A stretch of 42,515 bases of DNA from assembly GCA_018500125.2 (NCBI GenBank), contig JAHBAM020000105.1:1-42515 (forward strand). The letters are read 5' to 3'. Positions within the stretch are counted from its first letter, which is position 1, and every line of letters starts with the position of its first letter. Shown one piece after another: positions 1 to 10,631 of the stretch. The notes under the pieces were generated by a model that was not told where the DNA came from, searched no databases, and saw nothing but the letters and a program-made list of their open reading frames with translations. This DNA comes from Roseobacter sp. (lineage in GTDB: Bacteria > Pseudomonadota > Alphaproteobacteria > Rhodobacterales > Rhodobacteraceae). The translations under genes were made by a program, and so were the position numbers.

Positions 1-83
1 GACAGGGGCTTGAGCCGAAATTCTTTAAGGGCAACTGGCTTGCGTCGGCCTATCGTCAGACCATCAAAGGCGATTGGTTGTGA
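1..83 (+). CDS. 3' end of a truncated CDS, possibly outer-membrane assembly lipoprotein BamD
   Basis: Open frame to TGA at 81-83 giving ...QGLEPKFFKGNWLASAYRQTIKGDWL*; bamD upstream of recN is a common alphaproteobacterial order, but the fragment is short. Confidence 0.45.
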   Translation, partial: QGLEPKFFKGNWLASAYRQTIKGDWL

Positions 84-127
84 TCGAGGCTGTTTTGGGC
101 AAGCTGTGACAGGAAAGCTGAGCCAAG

Positions 128-1774
128 ATGCTGCGGTCGCTAGATATTCGGGACATACTGCTGATTGATCACCTTGAGCTTGGGTTTGAGGCCGGGCTGA
201 ATGTGCTCACGGGCGAGACCGGCGCGGGCAAGTCGATCTTGCTGGATTCGCTCGGGTTTGTGCTTGGGTGGCGCGGGCGCGCCGAGCTTGTGCGCAGTGG
301 CGCAAGTCAGGGCGAAGTAACGGCTGTGTTCGAGCTGCCCGAGGGGCACGCGGCCTTTGCTGTGCTTGAGGAGGCCGGTATCGCGCAGGCGCGCGAGCTG
401 ATTTTGCGGCGGATCAACACAAGTGACGGGCGCAAGACCGCCTGGGTCAATGACCGGCGTTGCTCTGGGGATGTGTTGCGGGCGCTGTCGGAGCATTTGG
501 TCGAGCTGCACGGGCAGAACGACGATCGCGGTTTGCTCAATCCGCGCGGCCACCGCAGTCTTCTGGATGATTTTGCAGGGCTTGGCCCCAAGCTGGCCGA
601 GCTGCGCGGGCTATGGCGGGCGCGGGCCAAGGCCGAGGCCGAGCGTGCTGCGGCGCAGGCGGCTGTGGCGGCTTTGCGCGCCGAGGAGGAGTATTTGCGC
701 TATGCGGTGACCGAGCTTGACAAGCTTGCGCCGCAGGCGGGCGAGGATGAGGCGCTGGACCGTCAGCGCCGCCAGATGCAGGGCGCGGAGAAGGTGCGGG
801 GCGATATTCTGCGCGCGTTGAGCGGGCTGCGGGACGAGAACGGCGCCGAGGACAGCGCCGCCGCGGCTTTGCGCTGGCTCGAAGGGGTTGGCGGCGAGGC
901 CGGAGAGATGCTGGGCGAGGCCATCGAGGCGCTCGAGCGGGGATTGAACGAGCTGGCACTGGCTTCGGACGCTGTGGAAGATCGGCTGCGAGAGATGGAG
1001 TTCAGCCCCGCCGATCTTGAAGCGTGCGAAGAGCGGCTGTTTGCCATTCGCGGGCTGGCGCGCAAGTATGAGGTGCAGCCGGACGATCTTGCGGATCATG
1101 CCGAGACTTTGCGGGCCAAGTTGGAGCAGGTGGATGCGAGCGATGCCGCGCTTGGTGCATTGGGCGCGGCCTGTGAGGCGGCGCAGGCGGCCTATCTGGC
1201 GGCGGCTGAAGAACTGAGCACAGCGCGGCGCAAGGCGGCGGCAGAGCTTGACAGCGCCGTGATGGCCGAGCTTGCCCCACTCAAGATGGAACGGGCGGTC
1301 TTTACCACAGAGATCACTGCGGGCGAAGCCGGCCCCGAGGGTTTTGACGCGGTGAGCTTTGTGGTTGCGACCAACCCCGGCGCACCGACGGGGCCTTTGG
1401 CCAAGATCGCCTCGGGCGGCGAGCTGAGCCGGTTTTTGCTGGCGTTGAAGGTATGTCTGACCGGGGGCGCGAGCGATGTGACGATGATTTTTGATGAGAT
1501 CGACCGTGGCGTTGGCGGGGCAACCGCCGATGCTGTGGGCCGCCGGCTGCGCGCGCTTGGCGAGGGTGGGCAGGTGCTTGTTGTGACCCATTCGCCGCAG
1601 GTTGCGGCGCTTGGGCAGCATCATTGGCGGGTCGAAAAGAGCGTCACCGACGGGCAGACGCTTTCGACGGTGAAGCCTTTGGGGCCTGAGGAGCGTATTG
1701 ACGAGGTGGCGCGTATGATTTCAGGCGACACCATCACGCATGAGGCACGGGCGGCGGCGAAAGCGCTGTTGTAG
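128..1774 (+). CDS. recN: DNA repair protein RecN
   Basis: N-terminal Walker A GETGAGKSILLDSLGFVLG; C-terminal ASGGELSRFLLALK signature and FDEIDRGVGGATADAVG; coiled-coil middle. Confidence 0.97.
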   Translation: MLRSLDIRDILLIDHLELGFEAGLNVLTGETGAGKSILLDSLGFVLGWRGRAELVRSGASQGEVTAVFELPEGHAAFAVLEEAGIAQARELILRRINTSDGRKTAWVNDRRCSGDVLRALSEHLVELHGQNDDRGLLNPRGHRSLLDDFAGLGPKLAELRGLWRARAKAEAERAAAQAAVAALRAEEEYLRYAVTELDKLAPQAGEDEALDRQRRQMQGAEKVRGDILRALSGLRDENGAEDSAAAALRWLEGVGGEAGEMLGEAIEALERGLNELALASDAVEDRLREMEFSPADLEACEERLFAIRGLARKYEVQPDDLADHAETLRAKLEQVDASDAALGALGAACEAAQAAYLAAAEELSTARRKAAAELDSAVMAELAPLKMERAVFTTEITAGEAGPEGFDAVSFVVATNPGAPTGPLAKIASGGELSRFLLALKVCLTGGASDVTMIFDEIDRGVGGATADAVGRRLRALGEGGQVLVVTHSPQVAALGQHHWRVEKSVTDGQTLSTVKPLGPEERIDEVARMISGDTITHEARAAAKALL

Positions 1775-1821
1775 GGCACAGCGGCACACGCCGGATCTCT
1801 TCTGGGCAGTGGTGGTGCAGC

Positions 1822-3204
1822 CTATGGCGTGTCTCTAGGTGGGACGAGCTTGCCCGGATTCATGATATTTTGCGGGTCGAGCGCGGATTTGATGTCGCCC
1901 ATGAGACCCCATGCCTCGCCATGCTCGCGCGCCATATAGTGCAGCTTTCCGATCCCGATCCCATGCTCGCCTGTGGCGGTGCCGCCCATATCGAGCGCGC
2001 GCGAGACCATCCGTTCGGCGGCCTCTTTGGCGGCGGCGCGCTCTGACGGTTTGGCGGGGTCAAACATCAGGATGGCGTGGAAGTTGCCATCCCCGACATG
2101 GCCGAGGATCGGACCGATGAGGCCAGAGCGGGCGATATCGTCTTGCGCGGCGCTGACCGCTTCGGCGAGGCGCGAGATCGGCACGCAGACGTCTGTGACA
2201 AGAGCGGTCGCGCCCGGACGGGACTGGAGGATCGACCAATAGGCGTGATGGCGCATATGCCAGAGAGCGGCGCGCTCTTCGGGGCGGGCCGCCCATTGGA
2301 AGCCGGTGCCGCCATGATCGGCGGCAATATCCCCGAAGGTTTCGGCCATATCTTGCACGCTGTTATCGGTGCCGTGAAACTCGAGCAAAAGGTGAGGTTG
2401 TTCGGGCAGGGCGGCGCCGGCGATGCTGTTGAATATCGCCACTGTTGCGGTGTCGACGAATTCGATACGGGCCATGGACAGGTCCATCTGGATCGTGTCG
2501 ATCACGCAGGTGACGGCGGCATCGACCGTGGGGAAGGCGCAGACTGCGGCGGTGATGGCTTCGGGCTGGCCACGCAGGCGCAGGGTGAGGGCGGTGATGA
2601 GGCCAAGTGTGCCCTCGGCGCCGACAAAGAGGCCGGTCAGATCATAGCCCGCCGCGGATTTGCGCGCTTCTGTGCCTGTCTGGATGATGCGCCCGTCTGC
2701 CAGCACGACTTCAAGGCCGATCACATTGTCGCGCATGGTTCCGTAGCGCACGGCGGTTGTCCCGGAGGCGCGGGTTGCCGCCATGCCGCCGAGCGAGGCG
2801 TTTGCGCCCGGATCCACGGGAAAGAACAGGCCAGTGGCGCGCAGCTCTGCGTTCAGCTCCTCGCGGGTGATCCCCGGTTCGACGATGGCGACCATATCTT
2901 CTTGGGCGAGGCGGCGGATTGTCTTCATCTTTGAAAAGTCGACACAAATACCGCCAAAAGGGGCTTGGGCCTGGCCTTCAAGGGAGGTGCCTGCGCCAAA
3001 CCCGATCACGGGGCAGCCTTCTTCGGCGCAGATCTTGACGATTGCGCTGACCTCCTCGGTGCTTTTGGGGAAGGCAACGGCATCGGGGGCTGCGAGCGGG
3101 AAATATGTCTCGGAGCGGCCATGATCTTCAAGAACGGGCTTGGACAGGCTGAGGCCTTCGCCTAGTAATGAAGTTAACCTGTGAATGGCGCGTGTCACGC
3201 TCAT
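1822..3204 (-). CDS. FAD-binding oxidase (glycolate oxidase GlcD / D-lactate dehydrogenase type)
   Basis: FAD_binding_4 motifs (VIGFGAGTSLEGQA, DPGANASLGGMAATRASGT) and C-terminal GHVGDGNFHAIL, GEHGIGIGK; ORF opens at 3222 but MSVTRAIHRL at 3204 is a plausible start. Confidence 0.93.
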   Translation of the reverse strand: MSVTRAIHRLTSLLGEGLSLSKPVLEDHGRSETYFPLAAPDAVAFPKSTEEVSAIVKICAEEGCPVIGFGAGTSLEGQAQAPFGGICVDFSKMKTIRRLAQEDMVAIVEPGITREELNAELRATGLFFPVDPGANASLGGMAATRASGTTAVRYGTMRDNVIGLEVVLADGRIIQTGTEARKSAAGYDLTGLFVGAEGTLGLITALTLRLRGQPEAITAAVCAFPTVDAAVTCVIDTIQMDLSMARIEFVDTATVAIFNSIAGAALPEQPHLLLEFHGTDNSVQDMAETFGDIAADHGGTGFQWAARPEERAALWHMRHHAYWSILQSRPGATALVTDVCVPISRLAEAVSAAQDDIARSGLIGPILGHVGDGNFHAILMFDPAKPSERAAAKEAAERMVSRALDMGGTATGEHGIGIGKLHYMAREHGEAWGLMGDIKSALDPQNIMNPGKLVPPRDTP

Positions 3205-3315
3205 GAGTGCCCCCTGCTGCATTTATGCGGCAAGGTTAGGGCTTTGGGAGCGCAGGGGAAAGCGTAGCTCGTTAATATTTTATTAAAATGCTGCATAAAA
3301 AGGTTAAGGCGGACG

Positions 3316-4995
3316 ATGGCCTCGAGGTTTGCAAAAGAAAAGCTGGCGGCGGCGGGCGAAGACCTTAGCCGCGCCTTGCGCGCGCTGCGCCATCAAGGGC
3401 CAAGTCAGGTGCAGTTCTGGTTTATTGCGCTTGCAATCGGGATTGCGGCGGGCTTTGCGGCGGTGCTGTTTCGCAAAGGCATTGAAGGGCTTCAGGCCTG
3501 GGCTTATGGCGTTGAGGATGTGAACCACCTCTATAGTTTTGCGCTGAATATGTCGTGGTATTGGGTGCTTGTGATCCCGATTGTGGGGGGGCTGATTGTC
3601 GGGCAGATCCTGCATCATTTTACGCCGGACGGGCGGGTGCGCTCGGTTGCCGATGTGATTGAAGGGGCGGCGCTCAATGATGGCCGTGTTGAGCGGCGCG
3701 AGGGCGTGGCCTCGGCCTTTGCCTCTCTGATCACGCTTGGCATGGGCGGCTCGTCGGGGCGGGAAGGGCCTGTTGTGCATTTGGCGGCGGTGATTTCCTC
3801 CTGGGTGTCCAACAAGCTACACGCCGATGGCATCACGGGCCGCGACCTGCTTGGTTGTGCTGTGGCTGCGGCGGTTTCGGCCTCGTTCAATGCGCCGATT
3901 GCGGGGGCCTTGTTTGCGCTGGAAGTGGTCTTGCGGCACTTTGCGGTTCACGCGTTTGCGCCGATTGTGATTGCGTCGGTGGCGGGCACGGTGATCAACC
4001 GGCTGGCCTTTGGCGATGTGACGGAATTCAGCCTGCCGGTCAGCTCGGCGCTGGCGTTTTATGTCGAATTGCCTGCTTTTCTCATTCTGGGGCTGCTGTG
4101 CGGTTTGATCGCGGCGGCGCTGATGCGGTCGGTCTTTATTGGCGAGGATATTGCCAGCCATTTGCAGCAGAAATTCAATGTGCCGCGCTGGTTGCGCCCT
4201 GCGATTGCGGGGGCTTTGCTTGGCGGGCTTGCGATCTTCTTTCCGCATATTATCGGCGTGGGCTATGAGACGACCTCGGCGGCTTTGACGGGCAAGCTCT
4301 TGCTGTGGCAGGCGGTTGTCTATGCGATGCTCAAGGTTGTGGCGGTTGTGATCACCATGGCCGGGCGGATGGGGGGCGGTGTGTTTTCGCCCTCTCTGAT
4401 GGTCGGGGCGCTCACCGGGCTGGCCTTCGGGACGATTGCGACAGGTCTTTTTCCCGAGGTGTCAGGCACAAGTGCGCTCTATGCGCTCGCGGGTATGGGG
4501 GCAGTTGCGGCGGCGGTTCTGGGCGCGCCGATTTCGACAACTTTGATTGTCTTTGAGCTGACCGGAGACTGGCAGACCGCGATTGCTGTGATGGTGGCGG
4601 TGAGTATGTCAACGGCGCTTGGCTCGCGGCTGGTGGACCGGTCGTTCTTTCTCACCCAGCTGGAGCGGCGCAATGTGCATCTGGCGGCCGGGCCGCAGGC
4701 CTATCTGTTGGCTATGTTTCGTGTCGCCAAGCTGATGCGCGACAGAGACGACGAGAGCTGCCCTTCGGAGGACGAGCTTTGGGCCTTTGTCGAGGAGGGG
4801 GTTTATGTGGACGGGAACGCAACACTGGAAACGGCCATGCCGCTTTTTGAGCGCACGGGGGCGCGGTTTTTGCCTGTGGTGAGCCTGTCAGGAGAAGATG
4901 CGCCGCCCGAGTTGTGGGGGGCTTTGATGCAGGTGGATGCGCTCAAGGCCTATAACCGCGCGCTGGCCGCCACGGCGGCCGAAGAGCACAGCTGA
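3316..4995 (+). CDS. ClC-family chloride channel/antiporter
   Basis: GSSGREGP selectivity motif, FNAPIAGALFALEVV, GGGVFSPSLMVGA; multiple TM segments. Confidence 0.95.
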   Translation: MASRFAKEKLAAAGEDLSRALRALRHQGPSQVQFWFIALAIGIAAGFAAVLFRKGIEGLQAWAYGVEDVNHLYSFALNMSWYWVLVIPIVGGLIVGQILHHFTPDGRVRSVADVIEGAALNDGRVERREGVASAFASLITLGMGGSSGREGPVVHLAAVISSWVSNKLHADGITGRDLLGCAVAAAVSASFNAPIAGALFALEVVLRHFAVHAFAPIVIASVAGTVINRLAFGDVTEFSLPVSSALAFYVELPAFLILGLLCGLIAAALMRSVFIGEDIASHLQQKFNVPRWLRPAIAGALLGGLAIFFPHIIGVGYETTSAALTGKLLLWQAVVYAMLKVVAVVITMAGRMGGGVFSPSLMVGALTGLAFGTIATGLFPEVSGTSALYALAGMGAVAAAVLGAPISTTLIVFELTGDWQTAIAVMVAVSMSTALGSRLVDRSFFLTQLERRNVHLAAGPQAYLLAMFRVAKLMRDRDDESCPSEDELWAFVEEGVYVDGNATLETAMPLFERTGARFLPVVSLSGEDAPPELWGALMQVDALKAYNRALAATAAEEHS

Positions 4996-5024
4996 GCCGG
5001 GGCCGCAGCCGCAGCCGCAGGTGG

Positions 5025-5369
5025 CTAGACGCGTTCGACCGCCACATCCTCGGAGGTGTAAAAGGCGAGGTGGTCTTTGAGTTTTGACAGGTTCGCCAGC
5101 GGGGTTTCATAGCTCCAGACTGCATTTTCAATCGTTTTGGATTTGGTCACGATCGAGTAGTAGCTCGCCGCGCCCTTATGCGGGCAGTGGCTTGTGTGGG
5201 GACTGGAGTCGAGAAAGGCGGTCGCAATATCGCTGCGCGGAAAATAGATCACCGGCGGGTGGTCGCCTTCTGACAGTTCGAGGGCGTTTTTGCTTTCGCC
5301 CAAGACAGCGCCGCCAGCGCGCACAACCCAAGTGCCTGTGGCGCGGGTGAGTGTGATTTTGGGGGCCAT
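5025..5369 (-). CDS. DUF427 domain-containing protein
   Basis: VIYFPRSDI, CPHKGAASYYSI, VWSYETP typical of DUF427; start at MAPKITL inside the longer ORF. Confidence 0.88.
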   Translation of the reverse strand: MAPKITLTRATGTWVVRAGGAVLGESKNALELSEGDHPPVIYFPRSDIATAFLDSSPHTSHCPHKGAASYYSIVTKSKTIENAVWSYETPLANLSKLKDHLAFYTSEDVAVERV

Positions 5370-5428
5370 ATGCGAACTCCTCGGGATAGGTTGCGCGCAA
5401 GATCGCGGCAAACTGTTACACTAAAATG

Positions 5429-7231
5429 TCAAATCTCTTGCGTGGCGTGACTTAACCACACTCGGGCCTCGGGGGAAAGCCTTGGCGCGATGTTCTCATA
5501 GCAGGCCTTGTGATAGAGATTGAGCCAGTGGCGTTCATCGGGGCTGAGCATTTCCACGCAAATCAGCCCGCGCGCAATCGGGACATATGTGAGCGTGAGA
5601 AAATCATACATCGGGCGCGGATCGGCGCCCTCCAGCGGGCGGGCCTCTTGCACGACAATGAGGTTTTCCAGCCGGATGCCGAAAGCGCCTTCGCGGTAAT
5701 AGCCCGGCTCGTTGGAGAGGATCATGCCCGCCTGCAGCGGCACATCCGACAGGCGGCTGAGCCTTTGCGGGCCTTCGTGAACGCAGAGGTAGACGCCGAC
5801 GCCATGGCCGGTTCCATGGTTGAAATCCTGCCCGGCGAGCCAGAGCGGATACCGCGCAATGGCGTCCAGATCGCGGCCTGCCAACCCTTTGGGAAAGCGC
5901 AGGCGCGAGATGGCAATCATGCCTTGCAACACGCGGGTGAAGCAGCGCTTTTCGTCTTGGCCGACCGCGCCGATGGGCAAGGTGCGGGTGATGTCGGTTG
6001 TGCCGTCAATATACTGTCCGCCGCTGTCCAGAACGAGAAGCTGGCCCTCTTGTAGGAGAGCATTGGTGTCTTCGGTGACGCGGTAATGCATGATCGCGCC
6101 ATGCGGGCCGGTGCCGGCAATGGTTTCAAAGCTGATGTCGAGCAGATCCTGCGTGGCATGGCGGGCCTCTTCAAGGCGTTTGACCACATCAATCTCTGTC
6201 AGAGTGCCGATGGGCTGGGCCTCGAACCATGTGAGAAATTCGACCATGGCGGCGCCGTCCCGCAGGTGGGCTTCTTGTGTGCCCGCGATTTCGGCTTTTG
6301 TTTTGCAGGCTTTGGGAAGGCTGCAGGGATCATCGGCCCAGCACAGGACTGCGTTGCCTTCGGCGAGTTCCTGGGCAAGTTTGACGGGGGCGGTCTTGCG
6401 ATCGAGTTGCACTTTGCCCTGGAGCGAATGAAGGGTCGGGACAAAGGCCGAGCCGGGCCGCAGCTTGACCTCGGGGCCGAGATGGGCGCGCAGCATATCG
6501 TCGATTTTGGCCGGATCGGTGAAGAGCGTGACATGGCCTGTGTCAAACAGAATGGCAAAGGCGTGTGGCACCGGGTTGCGGGGGATATCGCTGCCGCGGA
6601 TGTTGAGGAGCCAAGCGATGGAATCAGGCAGGGTGAGGACGGCGGCGGAGCGGGATGTGCTGCGCAGGGCTTTGGCGAGGCGGGCGCGTTTGGAGGCGTG
6701 GCTCTCGCCTGCGAGCGCTTCAGGATAGGGCGCAATCGGACCCAGCGGCGGGGCGGGCTGATCGGGCCAGATTTTGTCGACCAGATTGGGACCGGCGCGG
6801 AAGCTGATGCCTTTGGCGGCGAGGCTTGTCTCGAGGTCTTCGATCTCGCTGGCGACATGAAGCCAGGGATCATAAGCGATCACCCCGCCTTGGGGCAGCG
6901 CCTCGGCGAGCCAGTCTTTGAGCGCGGTTTCGGGCCATGGCACGGGGGTAAACACATCCAGATCGACCTGATCCTTGACCTGGGTACGATAGCGCCCGTC
7001 AATGAAGACGCCTGCGCTGTCTTTGAGCACAGCCGCAAAACCGGCCGAGCCTGTGAAACCGGTCAGCCACGCCAGGCGTTCGTCATGGGGGGCGCAATAT
7101 TCGCCTTGGTGGGCATCGGCGCGGGGCACGAGAAAACCGGCGACCCTCTCTTTGGCCATCAGACGGCGCAGGGCCGTCAGGCGCGCGCGACCTTCCTGCG
7201 GGCTGGCGCGGTTTTCAAAACTCTGGAACAT
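5429..7231 (-). CDS. pepP: Xaa-Pro aminopeptidase (aminopeptidase P, M24 family)
   Basis: Creatinase N-domain; metal-binding motifs LVLDSGGQYIDGTTDITRT, GTGHGVGVYLCVHEGP, SNEPGYY; likely start MFQSFENRA. Confidence 0.93.
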   Translation of the reverse strand: MFQSFENRASPQEGRARLTALRRLMAKERVAGFLVPRADAHQGEYCAPHDERLAWLTGFTGSAGFAAVLKDSAGVFIDGRYRTQVKDQVDLDVFTPVPWPETALKDWLAEALPQGGVIAYDPWLHVASEIEDLETSLAAKGISFRAGPNLVDKIWPDQPAPPLGPIAPYPEALAGESHASKRARLAKALRSTSRSAAVLTLPDSIAWLLNIRGSDIPRNPVPHAFAILFDTGHVTLFTDPAKIDDMLRAHLGPEVKLRPGSAFVPTLHSLQGKVQLDRKTAPVKLAQELAEGNAVLCWADDPCSLPKACKTKAEIAGTQEAHLRDGAAMVEFLTWFEAQPIGTLTEIDVVKRLEEARHATQDLLDISFETIAGTGPHGAIMHYRVTEDTNALLQEGQLLVLDSGGQYIDGTTDITRTLPIGAVGQDEKRCFTRVLQGMIAISRLRFPKGLAGRDLDAIARYPLWLAGQDFNHGTGHGVGVYLCVHEGPQRLSRLSDVPLQAGMILSNEPGYYREGAFGIRLENLIVVQEARPLEGADPRPMYDFLTLTYVPIARGLICVEMLSPDERHWLNLYHKACYENIAPRLSPEARVWLSHATQEI

Positions 7232-7289
7232 GATCTGTCTCCCCAACTTGGGGCCGAGATTATGCGCGAACGCGGTCCGGGGGAAGGGG

Positions 7290-7380
7290 CGGGATCGAAT
7301 TTTCGCTGCGCGAAAATCCGACCGGACGAGGGGGCCAGCCCCCTCGTGCTCCCCCGGGATATTTTGAGAAAGAAAAAGGC
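7290..7380. repeat. Modular palindromic intergenic repeat, copy A (cobT-pepP spacer)
   Basis: Contains ATTTTCGCTGCGCGAAAAT hairpin, GACGAGGGGGCCAGCCCCCTCGT palindrome and CCCCCGGGATATTTT core; shared with copies B, C and D. Confidence 0.85.
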
Positions 7381-7404
7381 GCAGGCGAGGGTTTGGCCGC
7401 GGGG

Positions 7405-9282
7405 TTAGCTTGCGCGTTTGATCCCGAGGAAGCGGGCGCGGGCGCGTGGGTCGGTATCAAAGAGGGAGGCGAGCTGTTCGGTCATGGCACCGGCGAGCTG
7501 TTCGACATCTGTGATGGTGACTGCGCGGTTATAGTAGCGCGTGACGTCATGGCCGATGCCGATGGCGAGCAGTTCGACGCTGCGTTTTTTCTCGACCATG
7601 GCGATGACATCGCGCAGGTGTTTTTCGAGGTAATTGGCCGGGTTGACCGACAGGGTGGAATCATCGACCGGCGCGCCATCCGAGATCACCATAAGAATTT
7701 TGCGCGCCTCGGTGCGGCGGCTCATGCGGCGGTGCGCCCATTCGAGCGCTTCGCCGTCGATGTTTTCTTTGAGCAGACCTTCTTTCATCATCAAGCCCAA
7801 GTTGTCACGCGAGCGCCGCCACGGGCTGTCGGCGTGTTTATAGATGATGTGGCGCAGATCATTGAGGCGGCCGGGCTGCTGCGGACGGCCATCGGCGAGC
7901 CATTTTTCGCGGGCCAGCCCGCCTTTCCAGGCGCGGGTGGTGAAGCCGAGAATCTCAACCTTCACGGAACAGCGTTCCAGGGTGCGTGCCAGAACATCGG
8001 CGCAGATTGCGGCGATCGAGATCGGGCGGCCGCGCATGGAGCCTGAATTGTCTATCAGAAGCGTCACCACTGTGTCGCGGAACACGGTGTCCTGTTCGAC
8101 CTTGAAGCTCAGGGGGGTTGTCGGGTTGGAGATCACCCGCGCCAAGCGGCCGGCATCGAGGATGCCTTCTTCTTCGTCAAAGGACCAAGAGCGGTTTTGC
8201 TGGGCTTGCAAGCGGCGCTGGAGCTTGTTGGCGAGGCGGCTGACCGCACCCTTAAGAGGCTCGAGCTGTTGGTCAAGATAGGCGCGCAGCCGCTCAAGCT
8301 CGGCCGGTTCGGCAAGCTCTTCGGCGAGGATTTCTTCATCGTGAGAGCCATCATAGACCAGATAATTGGGGTCTGCGTCAGATATTGGCTGTGGGGGGGG
8401 CGGCTCAAGCGGGGCCTCACCATCGGGCATATCGGCCTCGTCGCCAAGCTCGTCATCGGCCAGATCATCCATCGAAACCTGGGCCTCGGCGGCGTCTTGG
8501 CTTTCGTCTTGGGATTGCTCGGGGCTGGCGTCGGCCTCATCCTCCTGCGTGTCGTCCTGCCCTGTGCTGTCGGGCTGGTCTTCGTCCTGCTCGGCCTCTT
8601 CCTGACTGTCGTCGCTCTCGTCGTCCGGCGCGTCAGGGTCTTCGCCGAGCTGTTCGGCATAGCCCAGATCAGAGATCACACGGCGGGCGAAGCGGGCAAA
8701 ATCCTGCTGGCTTGCGAGGCGCGCCGAGATATCCTCGAGTGCCTCGCCGGCCTGATCTTCGATGAACCCCTGCCAGAGCTGCATCACATTGTGCGCTCCG
8801 GCTGGCAGGTCGCGCCCCGTGGCAAGGTGGCGCACAAGATAGCCTGCGGCTGTCGCAAGAGAGGCATCCGCGCGGTCGGTGATTTCGCCATAGCCGGCGC
8901 GGCGGGCGTCTTCGGCGATCTTGGCGTCGATATTGCCAGCCGTCCCCGGCATCTCGCGCGCGCCCATGGCTTCGCAGCGCGCTGTTTCCATCGCTTCGTA
9001 AATATCGCGCGCGAGGTCTCCGGCAGGGGCGTAACGCGCGTGGGTGGCTGTGTCGTGATACTTATGCTTGAGCGCCAAAGCGTCGGCGGTGCCGCGCGCC
9101 AGCAAGACTTCGTCGCGGGTCATGCGACGGGAAACTTGCGGCAGGCGCATCATATCGCCAGACAGGCCCGACGGGTCGACCGAATAGCTGACCGTCAGGT
9201 CGGAATCGTTGGCCAAGACTTTTGTGGCCTCGGCCAGGGCCTTCTTGAACGGATCTGCCGGGTTATCGGATGGCTTGGTCAT
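7405..9282 (-). CDS. cobT: Cobaltochelatase subunit CobT
   Basis: CobT N-domain, long acidic linker, C-terminal VWA with [13 protein letters not shown]; adjacent to cobS. Confidence 0.96.
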   Translation of the reverse strand: MTKPSDNPADPFKKALAEATKVLANDSDLTVSYSVDPSGLSGDMMRLPQVSRRMTRDEVLLARGTADALALKHKYHDTATHARYAPAGDLARDIYEAMETARCEAMGAREMPGTAGNIDAKIAEDARRAGYGEITDRADASLATAAGYLVRHLATGRDLPAGAHNVMQLWQGFIEDQAGEALEDISARLASQQDFARFARRVISDLGYAEQLGEDPDAPDDESDDSQEEAEQDEDQPDSTGQDDTQEDEADASPEQSQDESQDAAEAQVSMDDLADDELGDEADMPDGEAPLEPPPPQPISDADPNYLVYDGSHDEEILAEELAEPAELERLRAYLDQQLEPLKGAVSRLANKLQRRLQAQQNRSWSFDEEEGILDAGRLARVISNPTTPLSFKVEQDTVFRDTVVTLLIDNSGSMRGRPISIAAICADVLARTLERCSVKVEILGFTTRAWKGGLAREKWLADGRPQQPGRLNDLRHIIYKHADSPWRRSRDNLGLMMKEGLLKENIDGEALEWAHRRMSRRTEARKILMVISDGAPVDDSTLSVNPANYLEKHLRDVIAMVEKKRSVELLAIGIGHDVTRYYNRAVTITDVEQLAGAMTEQLASLFDTDPRARARFLGIKRAS

Positions 9283-9298
9283 CGCGCGCACTCAGCCC

Positions 9299-9420
9299 TT
9301 TTTCTTTCTAAAAATATCCCGGGGGTGAGGCGAAGCCGAGGGGGCTGGCCCCCTCACCGCGCGCGTCACCGCGCGCGTCACCGCGCGCGGGTCGGATCGG
9401 CGAAGCTGATCCGAAGCTGG
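9299..9420. repeat. Modular palindromic intergenic repeat, copy B (cobS-cobT spacer)
   Basis: CCTTTTTCTTTCTAAAAATATCCCGGGGG then GAGGGGGCTGGCCCCCTC; shares leader with copy A. Confidence 0.82.
9354..9389. repeat. Tandem repeat, 3 x 12 bp (TCACCGCGCGCG)
   Basis: Three exact copies at 9354-9365, 9366-9377, 9378-9389. Confidence 0.97.
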
Positions 9421-9422
9421 CC

Positions 9423-10409
9423 TCATCCCAAGCTCACACTTGCGGCTGATTCCGGCAGTTCCTCGTCAAACAGGCGCTGGTAGAATTCGGCCACGGTCTG
9501 GCGTTCGAGCTCGTCGCATTTGTTGAGGAAGGTCAGGCGGAAGGCATAGCCGACATTGCGGAAAATCTCGGCGTTTTGCGCCCAGGCAATAACGGTGCGC
9601 GGCGACATCACGGTCGAAAGGTCGCCGTTCATGAAGGCCGTGCGGGTGAGATCGGCGACTTGCACCATGTGCCGGACAGTCTTGCGGCCGGCCTCTGTGT
9701 TGTAATGCGGGTTTTTCGCCAGAATGATCTGGGTTTCGGCGTCAATCGAGAGGTAGTTGAGCGTTGACACAAGCGACCAGCGGTCCATCTGGCCCTGGTT
9801 GATCTGTTGTGTGCCGTGGTAGAGGCCCGTGGTGTCTCCAAGGCCAACCGTGTTGGCGGTCGCAAACAGGCGGAAATAGGGGTTTGGCGTGATGACTTCG
9901 TTCTGGTCAAGCAGGGTGAGTTTGCCGTCCACTTCCAGCACGCGCTGGATCACAAACATCACATCGGCGCGGCCTGCGTCATATTCGTCAAAGACGATTG
10001 CGGTCGGGTTGCGCAGCGCCCAGGGCAGGATGCCTTCCTGAAATTCGGTGACTTGCTTGCCGTCGCGCAGCTTGATGGCGTCTTTGCCGATCAGGTCGAT
10101 GCGCGAGATGTGGCTGTCAAGATTGACGCGCACACAGGGCCAGTTGAGCTGGCTGGCGACCTGTTCGATATGGGTCGATTTGCCGGTGCCGTGATAGCCC
10201 TGAATCATCACCCGGCGGTTGTGGGAGAAGCCTGCGAGGATGGCCAGAGTTGTATCCGGGTCAAATTTGTAGGTGCTGTCCATGTCAGGCACGCGCGCGC
10301 TGCGCTCGGCGAAGGCGGGCACAGTCATATCGGTGTCGATGCCGAAGACATCACGCACAGAAATTTTCTCGGTGGGTTTTGCGTTGATGTCGATCATACC
10401 GTCCGCCAT
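9423..10409 (-). CDS. cobS: Cobaltochelatase subunit CobS (AAA+ ATPase)
   Basis: Walker [53 protein letters not shown]. Confidence 0.97.
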   Translation of the reverse strand: MADGMIDINAKPTEKISVRDVFGIDTDMTVPAFAERSARVPDMDSTYKFDPDTTLAILAGFSHNRRVMIQGYHGTGKSTHIEQVASQLNWPCVRVNLDSHISRIDLIGKDAIKLRDGKQVTEFQEGILPWALRNPTAIVFDEYDAGRADVMFVIQRVLEVDGKLTLLDQNEVITPNPYFRLFATANTVGLGDTTGLYHGTQQINQGQMDRWSLVSTLNYLSIDAETQIILAKNPHYNTEAGRKTVRHMVQVADLTRTAFMNGDLSTVMSPRTVIAWAQNAEIFRNVGYAFRLTFLNKCDELERQTVAEFYQRLFDEELPESAASVSLG

Positions 10410-10631
10410 AGCCGGATTCCTTCATATCTCGAAAATTGTTACAGTTGTGGTGCAACAATTTCGGGGCAAGGGCAAGGCCAAGCCCGCAGATAGGCGCGCG
10501 CGGGGCAAAATTGAACTGGCGGGCTTGTGTGCGTGCTGTGTTACGGTGAGGTCACGCGAAGGTGCGCAGGCTTGAGCTGCGCAGCTTGCGCGCCTGCGCT
10601 AGACTTGCACAGACCGGATAGGGAGCATGAT

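Noticed and set aside
84-127. Possible LexA box upstream of recN
   Set aside because: No GTTC-N7-GTTC or similar motif seen in the short spacer
5003-5023. CCGCAG repeat after the ClC gene
   Set aside because: Short simple repeat in GC-rich DNA, no further support
6086-7408. 440-aa plus-strand ORF opposite pepP
   Set aside because: Antisense shadow running through repeat copy A
8197-9483. 428-aa plus-strand ORF opposite cobT with hydrophobic stretch
   Set aside because: The hydrophobic region is the complement of CobT's acidic linker (GAC/GAG codons read as Val/Leu); not a membrane protein
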